This document shows, piece after piece, positions 35,172-47,400 of a stretch of 64,000 nt of DNA. How positions within the stretch are numbered: position 1 is the stretch's first letter; each line of letters begins with the position of its first letter. Position numbers and translations under genes: made by a program. Origin of the DNA: Helicoverpa zea (lineage: Eukaryota; Arthropoda; Insecta; Lepidoptera; Noctuidae); NCBI RefSeq assembly GCF_022581195.2, contig NC_061470.1, forward strand, positions 7,750,001 to 7,814,000, read 5' to 3'. A model generated the notes under the pieces. The model saw only the letters and a list, made by a program, of their open reading frames with translations, had not been told where the DNA came from and ran no database searches.

Positions 35172-35984
35172 ACATAGGACTCTAAGTCAAGTAAGTCAGA
35201 ATTAAGTTTATGGGTAACTCATAAACCTTCATATTTCCGCGTGACTACGGGGTTAATGTAAAATTATTACATCTTCTTCCGTATTTCTGTTGTATGTTTT
35301 TTCCCGGAAAATCTATGAGATACTTTATACGGTGTAATTGGTGTTAGGGACCTTCCAAAGTTCTCTGTGAAATACCCGTATCTACCTAATATTCGAATAA
35401 GAAGTTCATCCTAATTATCTCAATTTGTATGTCTGCCTTTTGTTGGTAGGTCAGGTCTACGCGATTAGTTGTATATCCTGAAACTTTACGGATGTGTCAA
35501 AAAATACAGCCAATATTACATAGGTATATTTGATATAAATTACATCATTCTTTTAATAATAAAAAAAAAACCTGTATAAGTAGATAAAAAGTGACTCTCG
35601 CGCAAACCGTTCAGTTTAGAACAATCATAGTTATGGTAATTTCGTGAGAGTCAAAATAGTTAATATTTTTTATTTTATAATATAACTAAAATAGTAGGCC
35701 AGTACCTTGTAAAAGCATTTTATAGTCATCATTCAGAAATCTGATTGAAAATAACTAATTATGTCTTAAAGGTCATTGGGCATATCTGACCCGCTTTGTA
35801 AAAAGTGGCGGACATGAATCAAAGATGTTTTAAATCGTGTAGAATGGTATGACGTTTCTTTGAATATAAATATTTTATTAAAATTCCATGGAGACGAATG
35901 TCCAGGATCGTTTGAAAAATATAAAAGACAAGCAGTTTCAGAGGATTGTACAGGTTGCAATGCTAGTTTTTATTGTTAAAGACT
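35172..35984. other. LINE tail and AT-rich spacer
   Basis: The first about 40 bp are LINE 3' tail. The remainder shows no gene. Confidence 0.6.
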
Positions 35985-36600
35985 TTTCATAAAGAAGGAA
36001 GATGCCAATTCGGATGACAAGGATCTGATGAGGATCTGGAAACCCTGAGAAATCGAGGGCAACTCTTGAATATTGTAGCCACGCATCGAGTCAAAACCAG
36101 ACATGTGAGTGTATTTTTGAGGGTACTAGTAAACAGTGAAGGTTTGGAGCTGATTTGATTATGGAGACTACAGAGAGTCGAGGGAACTTCTGAACGGTAT
36201 GTTGCAACTACCACGTGTTTGGGCTTATTTTATTCGTATTGGCGAAGACTTTCCACATAGATAGGTTTGACTGCCATTGTGGGATCGATAGCAAAGATCA
36301 GATATAGTTACGGGAACTCCTTTACAATTTAAAACGTAACCTTGTGTTGGAGCTTATTTTATTTTAGGTGATGAGAATTCACTACTAATGGGATCTTTTA
36401 TTTTTGAGGGATTAATCGTTTCAGGTTTTTTTTCGAAACTGCCTGACGACTTGTAACTGTCGAATTGTAACAACGACTGCTAGAGAGTAGGATTCGGGGC
36501 TGCTGGCTTTACGTTTCTAGAGCCTTGACAAAAGTGTAATTCTGTCCCTTTCTTTTTACAAGCTTTTATTTAGTTTCACCTGTCCCGTTGTCTGTAATCA
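35985..36600. repeat. Helitron-associated degenerate minisatellite
   Basis: Contains repeated gatctgatgagg, gaaatcgagggcaac, attatggagac and tattcgtattggcgaag blocks. These are diverged versions of the 120-bp unit downstream and, in reverse, of 38930-39350. The last 100 bp (ttcacctgtcccgttgtctgtaat) resembles a common lepidopteran repeat edge. Confidence 0.6.
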
Positions 36601-36704
36601 AATCTTGCAACTTAAATTTGATCCACTTCCCGGTTTCCGATTGAGCTGAAATTTAGAATGCATGTATAAATCGGATGACAATGCAATGTTATTGTGACAT
36701 AGAG

Positions 36705-37555
36705 CTGATCTGATGATGGAGCTGGAAGGTGGCCATAGGAACTCCGTAATTAAATGATGCAACCCTATCGAGTTTGAGCTCATTAGATTCGTCTTGACAA
36801 GTACTTTGATACTATATGGTAACCAGGGTCTGATGATGGAGCCGGAAGGTGGCCATAGGAACTCCGTAATTAAACGACGCAACCCCATCGAGTTTGGGCT
36901 CATTGGATTAGTCTTGACGAGTACTTTGATACTATATGGTAACCAGGGTCTGATGATGGAGCCGGAAGGTGGCCATAGGAACTTCGTAATTAAACGACGC
37001 AACCCCATCGAGTTTGGGCTCATTGGATTAGTCTTGACGAGTACTTTGATACTATATGGTAACCAGGGTCTGATGATGGAGCCGGAAGGTGGCCATAAGA
37101 ACTCCGTAATTAAACGACGCAACCCCATCGAGTTTGGGCTCATTGGATTAGTCTTGACGAGTACTTTGATACTATATGGTAACCAGGGTCTGATGATGGA
37201 GCCGGAAGGTGGCCATAGGAACTTCGTAATTAAACGACGCAACCCCATCGAGTTTGGGCTCATTGGATTAGTCTTGACGAGTACTTTGATACTTTATGGT
37301 AACCAGGGTCTGATGTTGGAGCCGGAAGGTGGCCATAGGAACTCCGTAATTAAACGACGCAACCCCATCGAGTTTGGGCTCATTGTATTAGTCTTGACGA
37401 GTACATTGATACTATATATGGTAACCAGGACTCATCAGACTCTGATGTTGGAGCCGGAAGGTGGCCATAGGAACTCCGTAATTAAACGACGTAACCCCTT
37501 CGAGTTTGGTCTCGTTTGATTCGTCTTGACGAGTCTCTTGCTTTCGTCCCATATT
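36705..37555. repeat. Tandem array of about seven 120-bp units
   Basis: Units start near 36708, 36828, 36948, 37068, 37188, 37308 and 37440. Each includes tgatgatggagccggaagg, cgacgcaacc, atcgagtttggg and gtcttgacgagtac. Neighbouring central units are almost identical, edge units more diverged. The last unit is offset by a 12-bp insertion. Because 120 is a multiple of three, open frames run through the array on both strands (40-residue repeats), which does not indicate a gene. Confidence 0.92.
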
Positions 37556-37787
37556 AATTATACTATATGATTGATTGGATGGATGACCCAATGCCAAGGT
37601 GAGCACGTGCCGAGGGCTGAATTGTATGAGGGTGTATAAACATGTCTTGCCGCTAACGTTGCGCCTCAGGGTATATTTAAATTCTCTAGATGCTCTGTAA
37701 CAATCACAATTTCACAGTTATCTACAGATCTAGGCAACATATGTGGCAGTTTTTCGGTAACCTCGAAAAGATCCTGAATTCACATAA

Positions 37788-38093
37788 TACACCAAATCAG
37801 TTCAATTTCCTGCTAAATTTAATCACGGCACAGCTGAAAGAAGAATCCCGATTGTCTTGTCTTGGGCTTCAACTGTGCATAAAATGCAGGGAACTACTGT
37901 AGATCATGCTGTTATTTATCTAGGCTCCAAATTGTTCGCTGCTGGTCAAGCTTATGTAGTTTTAAGCCGAGTTAGGTCTTTAGCAGGTCTCCAAATCGAA
38001 GAACTTGACTGCTCCAAGTTGACGTCGAAGAAACCTTGTAATGTTGATGCATTAAAAGAAATGGATAGAATGAGAAACGTTACAAATAATTAA
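37788..38093 (+). pseudogene. Helitron helicase C-terminal fragment
   Basis: About 102 codons open to a natural stop. They contain RRIPIVLSWASTVHKMQG, TVDHAVIYLG, QAYVVLSRVRSLAGL and a basic end. This is the last part of the Pif1-like helicase domain of Helitron Rep-helicase proteins (SF1 motifs V-VI). The upstream Rep and the rest of the helicase are absent, so this is a truncated copy. It is directly next to the 120-bp array, which fits a Helitron origin for the array. Confidence 0.85.
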
Positions 38094-38260
38094 CAAGTGA
38101 TTAGATAATTTCAACATTATTGATATTTAAATCAGTACATATTACATATCATGTGAACGAACTACGGACTTCATAAAGGAATAACGCTGCTACGCGCTGC
38201 GAACTATGTACGTCGTAGTAATTCTCGAATTAAAAATAGAGGTACTAAAAAGTTATAAAT

Positions 38261-38689
38261 AAAATTACAGAAAAAAAAACCTTTTTAAAAACAAGCTTTT
38301 ATTTAAATGCCCTAAAAAGAAAAAAATAAACATTTTACACTAAAACTTTTACTGTTAACCTATAACGTCATTTCAAATTTAACACATTTGACACAATTTA
38401 TATATATTATAAAAGCCTGTCGCGAGATCTAGGTATTCGTACCTGCTGCCTATTAAAATTATAAAACTAAGAAAATACGAATACTTAAGATCGAAGTAGG
38501 CGTGAGTAATACGAATACTTAAGATCTCGCGACAAGCTTTTATAATATATAAATTGTGTCAAATGTGTTAAATTTGAAATGACGTTATAGGTTAACAGTA
38601 AAAGTTTTAGTGTAAAATGTTTATTTTTTTCTTTTTAGGGCATTTAAATAAAAGCTTGTTTTTAAAAAGGTTTTTTTTTCTGTAATTTT
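38261..38689. repeat. Large inverted repeat, ~170-bp arms, 91-bp loop
   Basis: Arms 38261-38430 and 38522-38689 are nearly perfect reverse complements (one mismatch cluster near the inner end: aagcctgtcgcg against cgcgacaagctt). The loop contains a direct repeat tacgaatacttaagatc at about 38476 and 38509. No open frame. It would fold into long double-stranded RNA if transcribed. Confidence 0.9.
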
Positions 38690-39350
38690 GTTTTATAAAG
38701 TCGGCTTTATTTTATTTTGTAGCATTTTACAAACAAATCCAACTTCAAACATATAAAAAAGCAACAAGAAAACAAAAGCAAGAAAGAAATTAAAAAGATG
38801 TTAGCTGCATCGGTCTAGAAGTCCGTGTCTCGAGGATGCATCTATATTTATTTAACCACCGAGATCTAGACCGATACATATAAACAGTTTTCTTGTTGTT
38901 TTTAGAAGTTGCTTTTTTTGTAAAAAGTTTTTATTTTTAGCTTTTGTGAAAAGTTCTCGTCAATACGAATAATATAAACACGACGTAACTAAAACATACC
39001 GATGAGGAGTTCTCTCGACTTTCTCACGTCTCCATCATCAGGTAAGCTCTAAACCTTCACCGTCTTACCACAAAAACTTTTAAATGTCAGTTTATGCCTT
39101 GTCTAAAAATATGTCAAATTATGACGTTGACATATGGTTCATTTTGCAGCCAAAATTTTATTAGACAAGTGTAAAACAGGGTTTAAAGTTTTTGTAGTAA
39201 GGCCCTCACTGTTTGATAGTATCATCAGACATACATCTGAGAATCAAGTTTTAACCCTATGCATGCCTACAATTTCTGAGAGTTGCCTTCGATTTCTCAG
39301 GATTTCCATCATCAGATCCTGACCTGATGACAATGGAAATAAACGGCGAG
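38690..39350. repeat. Helitron-like end and minisatellite units
   Basis: A short imperfect stem, atcggtctaga...tctagaccgat, lies at about 38808-38876. It is followed by ttctcgtcaatacgaata, ctccatcatcagg and a second weaker unit ending catcatcagatcctgacctgatgac. It is the reverse of the 35985-36260 arrangement. Confidence 0.55.
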
Positions 39351-39589
39351 TTTACTCTTTCACTACAAAGAAATGATTTCTCAAATCCGTCAAACTTGGT
39401 CGTTTAAATTCCCTATTGAAATGAGGAAAATATTTGATGTTTAAACCTGATTTTCTCTAGATTCCCATGGTTCACATTGATGCGACTAATACCATAGTAA
39501 ATCAGAGCCTTATATATCATTATACTGTGCTATATTTCGTTCGTGTCCGCCGTGGGTATGGTTTCCATACTAAGGTGCCCAATGACCTT

Positions 39590-40445
39590 TGAATGATTTA
39601 GAATTTTTCACAGTTTAGAGGCAATAAGATTTAAGAAGTGTTAGATATGAATTTCAACTTTAATATCTCTACGCGTTCATGTGAAAAAGGGTAGGCAGTA
39701 AGTTTATAATTATTAAAAAAATATTTTATGTCATGTAAGCAAAAATAATATGGTAATATTTTATGTAACTTCAAAATTATCATTTTCGCAATTTTTCCTT
39801 TATCTGTACTATATAACGTTGCTTCTTGCCGAATTTCAAGATTCTGAGTTCACGGGAAGTACCTTGTAGGTTTTGATTCCCTAGCGTGTGACGGAAATTC
39901 GTCTAAGGTGTCGGTATAAACTGCTGTATCTTTTGACCGCGTTAAGTTAGAAGTTTGATTTTTTCACTGCTTAAAGGGACAATAGACTTAGGTATTTGGT
40001 ATAAATTTCAATTTGATACCTTTATTCGTTCGTGAGAAATAAGGTAGTAAGTTTCATTTTTTATTAAAATATGTTTATTACATTATATAACTAAAAAAAT
40101 GTGATTTTCGCAATTTTTTCTATATTTGCATTATATGACAATGCTTCATGCCAAATTTCAAGATTCTGAGTTTACGGGAAGTATCCTGTAGGTTTTGATT
40201 CCTTTGCGAGTGTCGAAAATTTGTTGAAAATATCGACATAATCGGCTGTATCTTCTGATTGGCGTAGCTTAGAAGTTAGATATTTTCACAGCTTAAAGGG
40301 ACCTGAGTATTTCATGTGAATTTCAGCTTGATACGTCCACGCGTTCTTGAGATAAAGGGTCTTGACAGTCAGACAGACAGACAGACGGACAACAAAGTGA
40401 TCCTATAAGGGTTCCGTTTTTTCCTTTTGAGGTACGGAACCCTAA
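39590..40445. repeat. Dispersed repeat with ~324-bp internal tandem units
   Basis: The block caagattctgagtt(c/t)acgggaagta recurs at about 39837 and 40161. Partial preceding and following units are visible (cacgcgttc, cttaaagggac). It ends in a gacagacagacagac tract and a tccttttgaggtacggaaccct tail that is widespread in insects. No coding frame. Confidence 0.7.
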
Positions 40446-43095
40446 AAAAACAAACTTCATTCCAAACAATTAAGTATTTCGTCCGATTTGGTAAACTTTT
40501 TCAAACAAAACAAAAACCTCTTTTTATAACATGTTTTGAGCAAAGTCTAACAATAAACTTGGACTTTGACAGACGTAGATGATGATTAAAATTATGAACT
40601 TTGAACATTTTAATTAAACGATTTCAAAAAACCCATGACGGAAGGCAAAGTCAACTTTGGCAAACAAAGATCAACTTCCAACACTATTCATAGCGAACTG
40701 AATGGGCTCATATAATGGATGGCAGAAAACCCATAAGTGTTTATTACACCTGTACCATACTGTTTTTGTGAACTATGAACTCTTTGGTCGACGTTAAAAA
40801 TAATCAAAACTAGTAAATGTTATGTTTTAATCCGGTTTAAAAATAGACACTTGACAGTGGGTTTTTTATAGTATCTATTTCAATAGCCAGTAAATATTTT
40901 TATATTTAGATCACTTCGATTAATTTTGACCTTTGGAACAAACCGGTTCAAATAAAATATGAAACTTAGGTACCTACATACGCGAAGTCTTCCAATTTCA
41001 AAATATCAACACCGAGTGATCGGAAACGATAGAATGCCCAATAGGTGGCATATATCATACCAAATTAAAACATCTATGGTTCATCCGTAAGGGAGTCCCT
41101 TCTCATGCGGATGAAACTGCAGGAATCACAAAATCGAATCAAATAATATATGTAAGTATCTTTCAAATCTTTTTCTCTCTGAAGTTAGCCAAAGACTAGA
41201 GAGACTAGAGAAGTAAGATAACTGAAAACAGTTCCTATCTACAACGCCTATAAACTGCAGTGCAATCTTGCGCAGTATTCAGCGTGTTGTAACAATAATT
41301 ACTGGCATCGCCATTTGCCGCCATTGCGGGCCGGCGCGGGCGCACACATGCTAATTGTTAGCTCGTATGACACGACACGACATACGGTTTCGATTGTGCA
41401 TCACGAATGTGGTTAACAGTCTGATATAAATTGCAAATGTGGTGCAATCATTACCTAGCTAAGGAGGGGAATATGTTTTATAAAATTAGAGGGAAGAAAT
41501 TTTGATAGACGAGGGAAATATAAGAAAAGAACAGTCGCCTAGGGAGATGCGCGTAGTTTATTTTGGGAGTTATGGACACTTGGGTCACTATTCGGATGCC
41601 CCAGAAGAAATAGAGTTTGGAACATGTAAACCTTTTTTATATCACTCCCCAGGCATGATGACTTTTGACCAGACCTAAGTCTGGCTGTTCTTGTATAAAT
41701 CGATAGAGTTGAAAGTTGAACTTGACCGACGCTGAATGTCCGAGCAATGTAACAGTTCTCGATATCTCATTAGCTAATCATAGCACGGCCAATGCCTTTC
41801 GAACTTTAGCCTTTAGCTTTACGGCATACTAAAACATAGGTAGATACATATTCGCATGTAATTAAAAGAAAGAGATACTTGCTGTAACCGATTCTTTAAA
41901 GACAGATTATGCACTGAGGGGCTGAGTTCCTGCTTTTGATAAATGAAATTATCAAAGCCTAACTTCGGAGGTATCTTCTGGAGCCCAAAAACTAGAGAGC
42001 TTTGGACAAGGAAATGAGGAATTTGCTTGCAGGGCCAGATAGCCTTTTTCTTTTGGTACCCATAACTTAAGTGAGACTACGGTGAATTGGTGATAAACAA
42101 ATGATGTAAGTTAGAGGTTAGCAACACATTTGTTGAACATTTTCCCGTGCACAATACGGAAATATCCAAAACGGTCGTAAAGGATAAATATTAATATTAG
42201 TTTATGTCCCACATTTATTGTAGAGCTATCATATGCGGAAGCACGCGCCAGGAAAAGCACCTATCCACAGTAGCACGAACGATCAAACGACCGTTTAGAT
42301 ACGATTATGGTATCGCCATCTAAGAATATAGAAATTGTACAACAGCGTTTCTTGACTTGAAAGCTACTCGTATTATTCGAAGGAGATAATTTCACCGATA
42401 AAGCTTGGTATTGATAAGTTTCTTCGAGAATATAGATCTATTACCTACTGTAGTACATTTGATACACCACGTAGCAGCGGCCTTAGCTTGCTATGGCTCT
42501 AAATGAATTTTGGATACCATGCATTCTTTCGTTATTGTACGTAGACATTCAAAGGGTAGGTAAACCAGCCAAGCGGTCATCGCTTATGTAAGTTCTATAT
42601 TGTACTACAGTGCATGAAACATTGGATACCGGTGGTAATTTCACATGGGACTTGATAGGACCAAAGAACTAACAAGCCATGTGTAACATGCCATATCGTA
42701 GATCAACTGAACCCATAGCATAGTGCACTATAATTGTCCCCGTGGCACCACCATAATGTGCAACGTTCGTGTAGCCTCGGCGTTATCAGATGAAGAAATA
42801 ATAATTATTATTTAATTTCATACCGGCTCGTGCATTATGGAGGAATGTAGGTATGAGTCGGCCATCTGTGTCAGTCGTGAGCTGAAATTACTGACTTGAA
42901 GACATCAGTACCTAAGGTTCTTATGCTGCCTAGGCCATACGTCGTAATATTTTTTCATCAAAACATTTACACAAAGTCTGAAAGAGTAAAATAAATATGA
43001 AAAATGTTTATTTAGGTACTATACTTAATGTAAATAGGAAACAACACAAGAACGGCTCGTTTAATTCAAATATTTACATAACTATAAATAATGTC
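40446..43095. other. No gene recognised
   Basis: AT-rich. A GC-richer patch at 41300-41350 (ccgccattgcgggccggcgcggg) stands out but has no splice or coding support. Confidence 0.55.
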
Positions 43096-43347
43096 GGGAC
43101 ACTTTTCACACACGGTCGGCTAGCCCCATGGTAAGTTATTAATTAACTTGTGTTATGGGTGCTAACACAACTGATAAACTACATATAGCTACATATATAC
43201 TTATTTATGAATACAAATTATAACACCCAGACCACGGCCAACAAGCATGCTCATCACACAAATGTCGACCGAACCGGGAATCGAACCCGGGACCTCAGGT
43301 TCGGCAGTCCGGCATGATGACCATTGCGCCGTCGAGGTCGTTCTAAG
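43096..43347 (-). mobile_element. tRNA-headed SINE
   Basis: Read on the minus strand it begins with a tRNA-like head (gcgcaatggtc near box A, ggttcgattcc as box B) and continues into the lepidopteran SINE body with gtgttatgggtgctaa in the plus orientation. The tRNA fold is degenerate at the acceptor stem and there is no 3' CCA context, so it is not an active tRNA gene. Confidence 0.75.
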
Positions 43348-44457
43348 GCCGCCGCCGTCGAACTAAGATAATACTAGATGAAGAGTTTGTTGGTACGTGA
43401 TACGGAGAAAATAGATAGCAAAATATAACAACTACTTTGTTGTGTTTCCTTGTGAGCCTGCCGTTGGGTAAACTTAAGTTCAATGTTCATCTCGTAGGTA
43501 GGTACTGGGACAGGCTTTAGAAACAACCATGCCTAATGATTTTATCGCAGTTTTGAGGGTTTTCCGCCTTGCGTTCCAAGTTACGATGCCTGATTAATGG
43601 TCAGAAGCTAGTAGTCTATGGCCCCACCCACAGTCATAAATACTTCTCCAAAATCTTTATCCTTTTCATTCAGTTAAAATATTTAAGAGTTTCTAAGGGT
43701 GTTTAATTTTGAAGCGTTTGCTTACTACTATTACTTACTATTATACTTCCCAAAATAAAAAATAGTTTTCGTAGCAGCTAAAAGTCGACTTTATACCCTA
43801 AACTAAGATCAATATAAACCGAGTCATAGTCTACTCGAACATCGGACGCCCCGTCCAAAGTCAATGTCAGTCAATAATCACCAGCTAAGCCAGTATAATC
43901 AGTGAAATTACTGTTTTCTACTGCCAGTTCCCACAGCCGAGTCACGGCTCGTTGATGCCACCACGTTGAACGTCAAACTTGTCATGACATCACTTAATGA
44001 ACAAAGCAGAACTTTTATCATACAATTTTTATTGGACAGAAGATGTTATTAGAATATTTTTTTGGATATTTACTGTGTTCGGTCGGTCGGTCTGAAGTCC
44101 TGTATGAAGTATTTTTGTTTCACATGTATGGAATCCTTAATGAGATGGTTAATAGGTAGTACCTTTAACTTCTTAATTAAATCATTATTCGTTTATGCTT
44201 TGACTCTAAATTGTGAATATCATAAAACTTTTACGTTTTAGTACCTTCCCAGTGCTTTGCGTCTCGTCTCATTTCTAAAGACCCAGAAGTAAGACAACAA
44301 ATAAGTACCTCACATTTGTTTCTCAACAGATGAACGCATTATTTCAATTTAACTTTTGGGTCACTAAATAGGATGTTAATTTATTCTTCCCTTCGTCTAA
44401 GAGCCGCCTAATGACTGTCATCCGAAACGAGATGTACATTCGACTAACAATTTCCAG
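43348..44457. other. No gene recognised
   Basis: AT-rich spacer before the first supported Orai exon. Confidence 0.55.
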
Positions 44458-47400
44458 ATATCGGAAGCTAGCTTCGTGACGAGCGTCGAGGAAGCGGCTC
44501 GAGTCGACCAATGCACGCAGACGCCTCCTTGCGGCAAGGCGCGCCCACGCACCTTGCAAAGGTACCACACTACCGACCACATCTTCGAGCGCTCACACAG
44601 AACCCATCGACTCAAGCACGACTCGCGCCCAAAGAGTCTAGGGCTCACTGACTCCTATCCGTTCATTGCGAAGCCGCCAAGCTATGATTACCCAAAGTAA
44701 GGATCAGATAGTTTAAGCTTTTGTGACTAACTTTATGGAGGTAGACGTCGTCTGTGTATTGTGTGATGTCCGTTTATTTGTTTGTAAGTAGTATTAGTGT
44801 TGTAGTCAGTGTTATCGTAAACTTAACGACCAACTTGAATCATACTCAGAAAATACCCGTAAGTTACTAAGATCAAACGTCGTGTCTCAGCCAATAGTGA
44901 TAGAAGCATTTGCGAAGTTAGCTAGGTATATAAAAATACAAGCTGTTGATTTGCATCCGTGCCATATTAAAGGACGTAATTATGCTAATGATTCTCGACC
45001 CAAATCAACAAAAAAATTGGTACGTAATTTTCTTTTTTAATTTTTTTTCGGAATTCCGTCAATGTCATCTAGCCGTATTTAAACTTGGTGCGTGTGTTAC
45101 TGGCCTTAAAATCGTGCAGCGCCCTCACACAAACGCAAACACAAAGCATTCGCAACGATTATTCATAAATTCCATTCATAAAATTGGATTACTCCTGAAA
45201 TACTACGACATTACAATGACAAAAAAAGCAGTGCATATTGGCTATTTCCCGTCTACTGTAATTCCAATCGATTATTTACGTATTTTATGTCCTCCTCCTG
45301 AAGTATGGCACAAATGCAAATCAACACCTTGTATAAGTAGTAGGTAACCAATTATTGAGATACCTAACTATGATTAAGTCTAAAAATATATAAAATACGC
45401 TTTTTTCTATACTTACAATCAATTTGTAGTAGCAACATTAGCAAATCTATTTCCGTTCGAAAAACAAACTTCAACTGTCAACTTTTTTATAAAAACTAAA
45501 CAAGACGGTAGTTAGTAAAATCTACAACTTAACGTTTATTGTGAGCAAAAAGTTCTGCAAAAAACAGTGTGAATCTTCTTTAGCAAAATATAATTTTTGA
45601 AACATTATTACAGCGATTACTTCTAGTGACGTCTGTAAGATAATCTATATAATTTCAGTCGCGTTATCAAGTAAAAAAACTGAAGTAAAATATGTATGTG
45701 TAGTTGAAAAGTTATTTTGTTCGTTGCTTGGGACAACTTTTCGGGTAAATTATTGTATTTAGCAATGTAGTTTTCAAACAAAATATACAAGTTCTCATAA
45801 TATTTGTATTTGTAATAATCAATTGTAGACTTAATAACTAATATACAAGAGGTAGGAATGACCAAATGTGTGAATTAAGCGTTCACACGAACCAAATTAC
45901 TATGATTTTTTGATGCTCAACTGTTTTTACTGTCAAACAATTTACAAGGAGCCTTAGTACAAAGATTGGAACATCATAGGTACACAAGCTAGGTGTCCAG
46001 ATGCTTTCAAGTGCCTTTGCTAGCATGTTGCACAGCTAAGCTCAACACAGCAATCAAGCAACAGTCACAAACCGTTACATTACACTGCAAAAAAACTACA
46101 GCAAACACTAAATTACTAACCATTTGTTGAATAACATAACGGTCGTCTTAGAGTGAAAATCGACATATATGGACATGCATTTTTGCTCAAAATTTTATGT
46201 TGTGACGTTAACAGATCTTACATTTTCCTATTGAAAAGCTACCTACGTCTTTCATATTAGGAGATTTTCACTCTAAAACGTCGATAAATGTACATATTAT
46301 GTTCTGTTAAATTACCCATTTCTTATTAACCCAATCTGTTTCCAGATTCAAGGTCAGCGTGACTGACAGCCCAACGATCTCGGTGACCCCACCCCATAGC
46401 TTAGAATACGTGTGCACTAAAGGAGGGACCAGCCCCAACGGTAGTGTGACCCCTAACGGCATGGTGTCCAACAAGTCAGCTGCTACGGTGTTGCTGAGTC
46501 CAGGGTATCTGCAGGGGCACTGTCAATGTAACCAGTCTATTAAAGTAAGTTGTAGAATATAATAGAATAGAATCATTTATTTGCCATAAATATGTGTATT
46601 CATATATACGCAAGCAGGTGCATGTATGTAAGATGAAGATACAATTAAATATGTGCTTAAAAACATGCTTGCTATTGGAGCAACTCGTTTTTGGATATTG
46701 TAGGGCGCTTCTTAGTGTGGATTTTAATAACTTCTGTCTATATGTAATCTGTGGATATACTTGCTATTGCTAGAGATAGAATTAAGAATCGAGAACCGCA
46801 ATATATCACTTCAGTAAGTAAATCCGCAGATAGGTTATGGAAACCCGCCGTTTGAGACTAAGGGCACAGATTACTTAGACATCAAAGACGCTTAATATCG
46901 TCAAATAATATCGAAAAACTGCACGTGTTTATCGGAGTAGAACTGATGCGTTAATTTATTATGATTTCACACTGTGAATTAACATGATTCTAATTAATTC
47001 ACACGTGCATGCTAGCTAGGAGTAGCACCAACTATTTTATAAAAGACTCCATTGTGATAGCATTGATTTAGGAACTCATTACTATCAAGTTGGTCTAGAA
47101 GGTAGCCATTATTTCGGTGTTTATGTCTCACGTGACTGCAATGCAGAGACCTTATCATCTGGGGATTGAGTGTTAATTTCCTTTAACCCATTTGCAGAGT
47201 GTAAGCGAGGTAGCGCTAACGATGCCGGTGTCTCCGGCATGGAACGAGGAGTTGCCGCAGGGCTCCGAGGGGCTCTCGTGGCGGAGACTGCACATGTCGC
47301 GCGCCAAACTCAAAGCCACTGCCACCACCTCGGAACTGCTGTCAGGTAAGAAGAATTACCATCATCATCCTCCTGCCCTGATCTCAATTTTTATTTCGTG

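Noticed and set aside
36598..37519. Long open frames on both strands (221 and 241 codons) with 40-residue repeats
   Set aside because: They are products of a 120-bp tandem array whose unit length is a multiple of three. No start context, domain or splice signal supports a protein.
36705..37555. Regular repeats that could suggest a CRISPR array
   Set aside because: Units are contiguous 120-bp minisatellite copies without distinct spacers, in a eukaryotic genome.
41300..41350. GC-rich patch as a CpG-type promoter
   Set aside because: No exon, initiator or downstream reading frame could be linked to it.
43265..43340. tRNA gene on the minus strand
   Set aside because: It has box A- and box B-like sequence, but the cloverleaf is degenerate and it continues into a SINE body.
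44946..45347. 133-codon plus-strand frame
   Set aside because: AT-driven open frame in an Orai intron; no motif.
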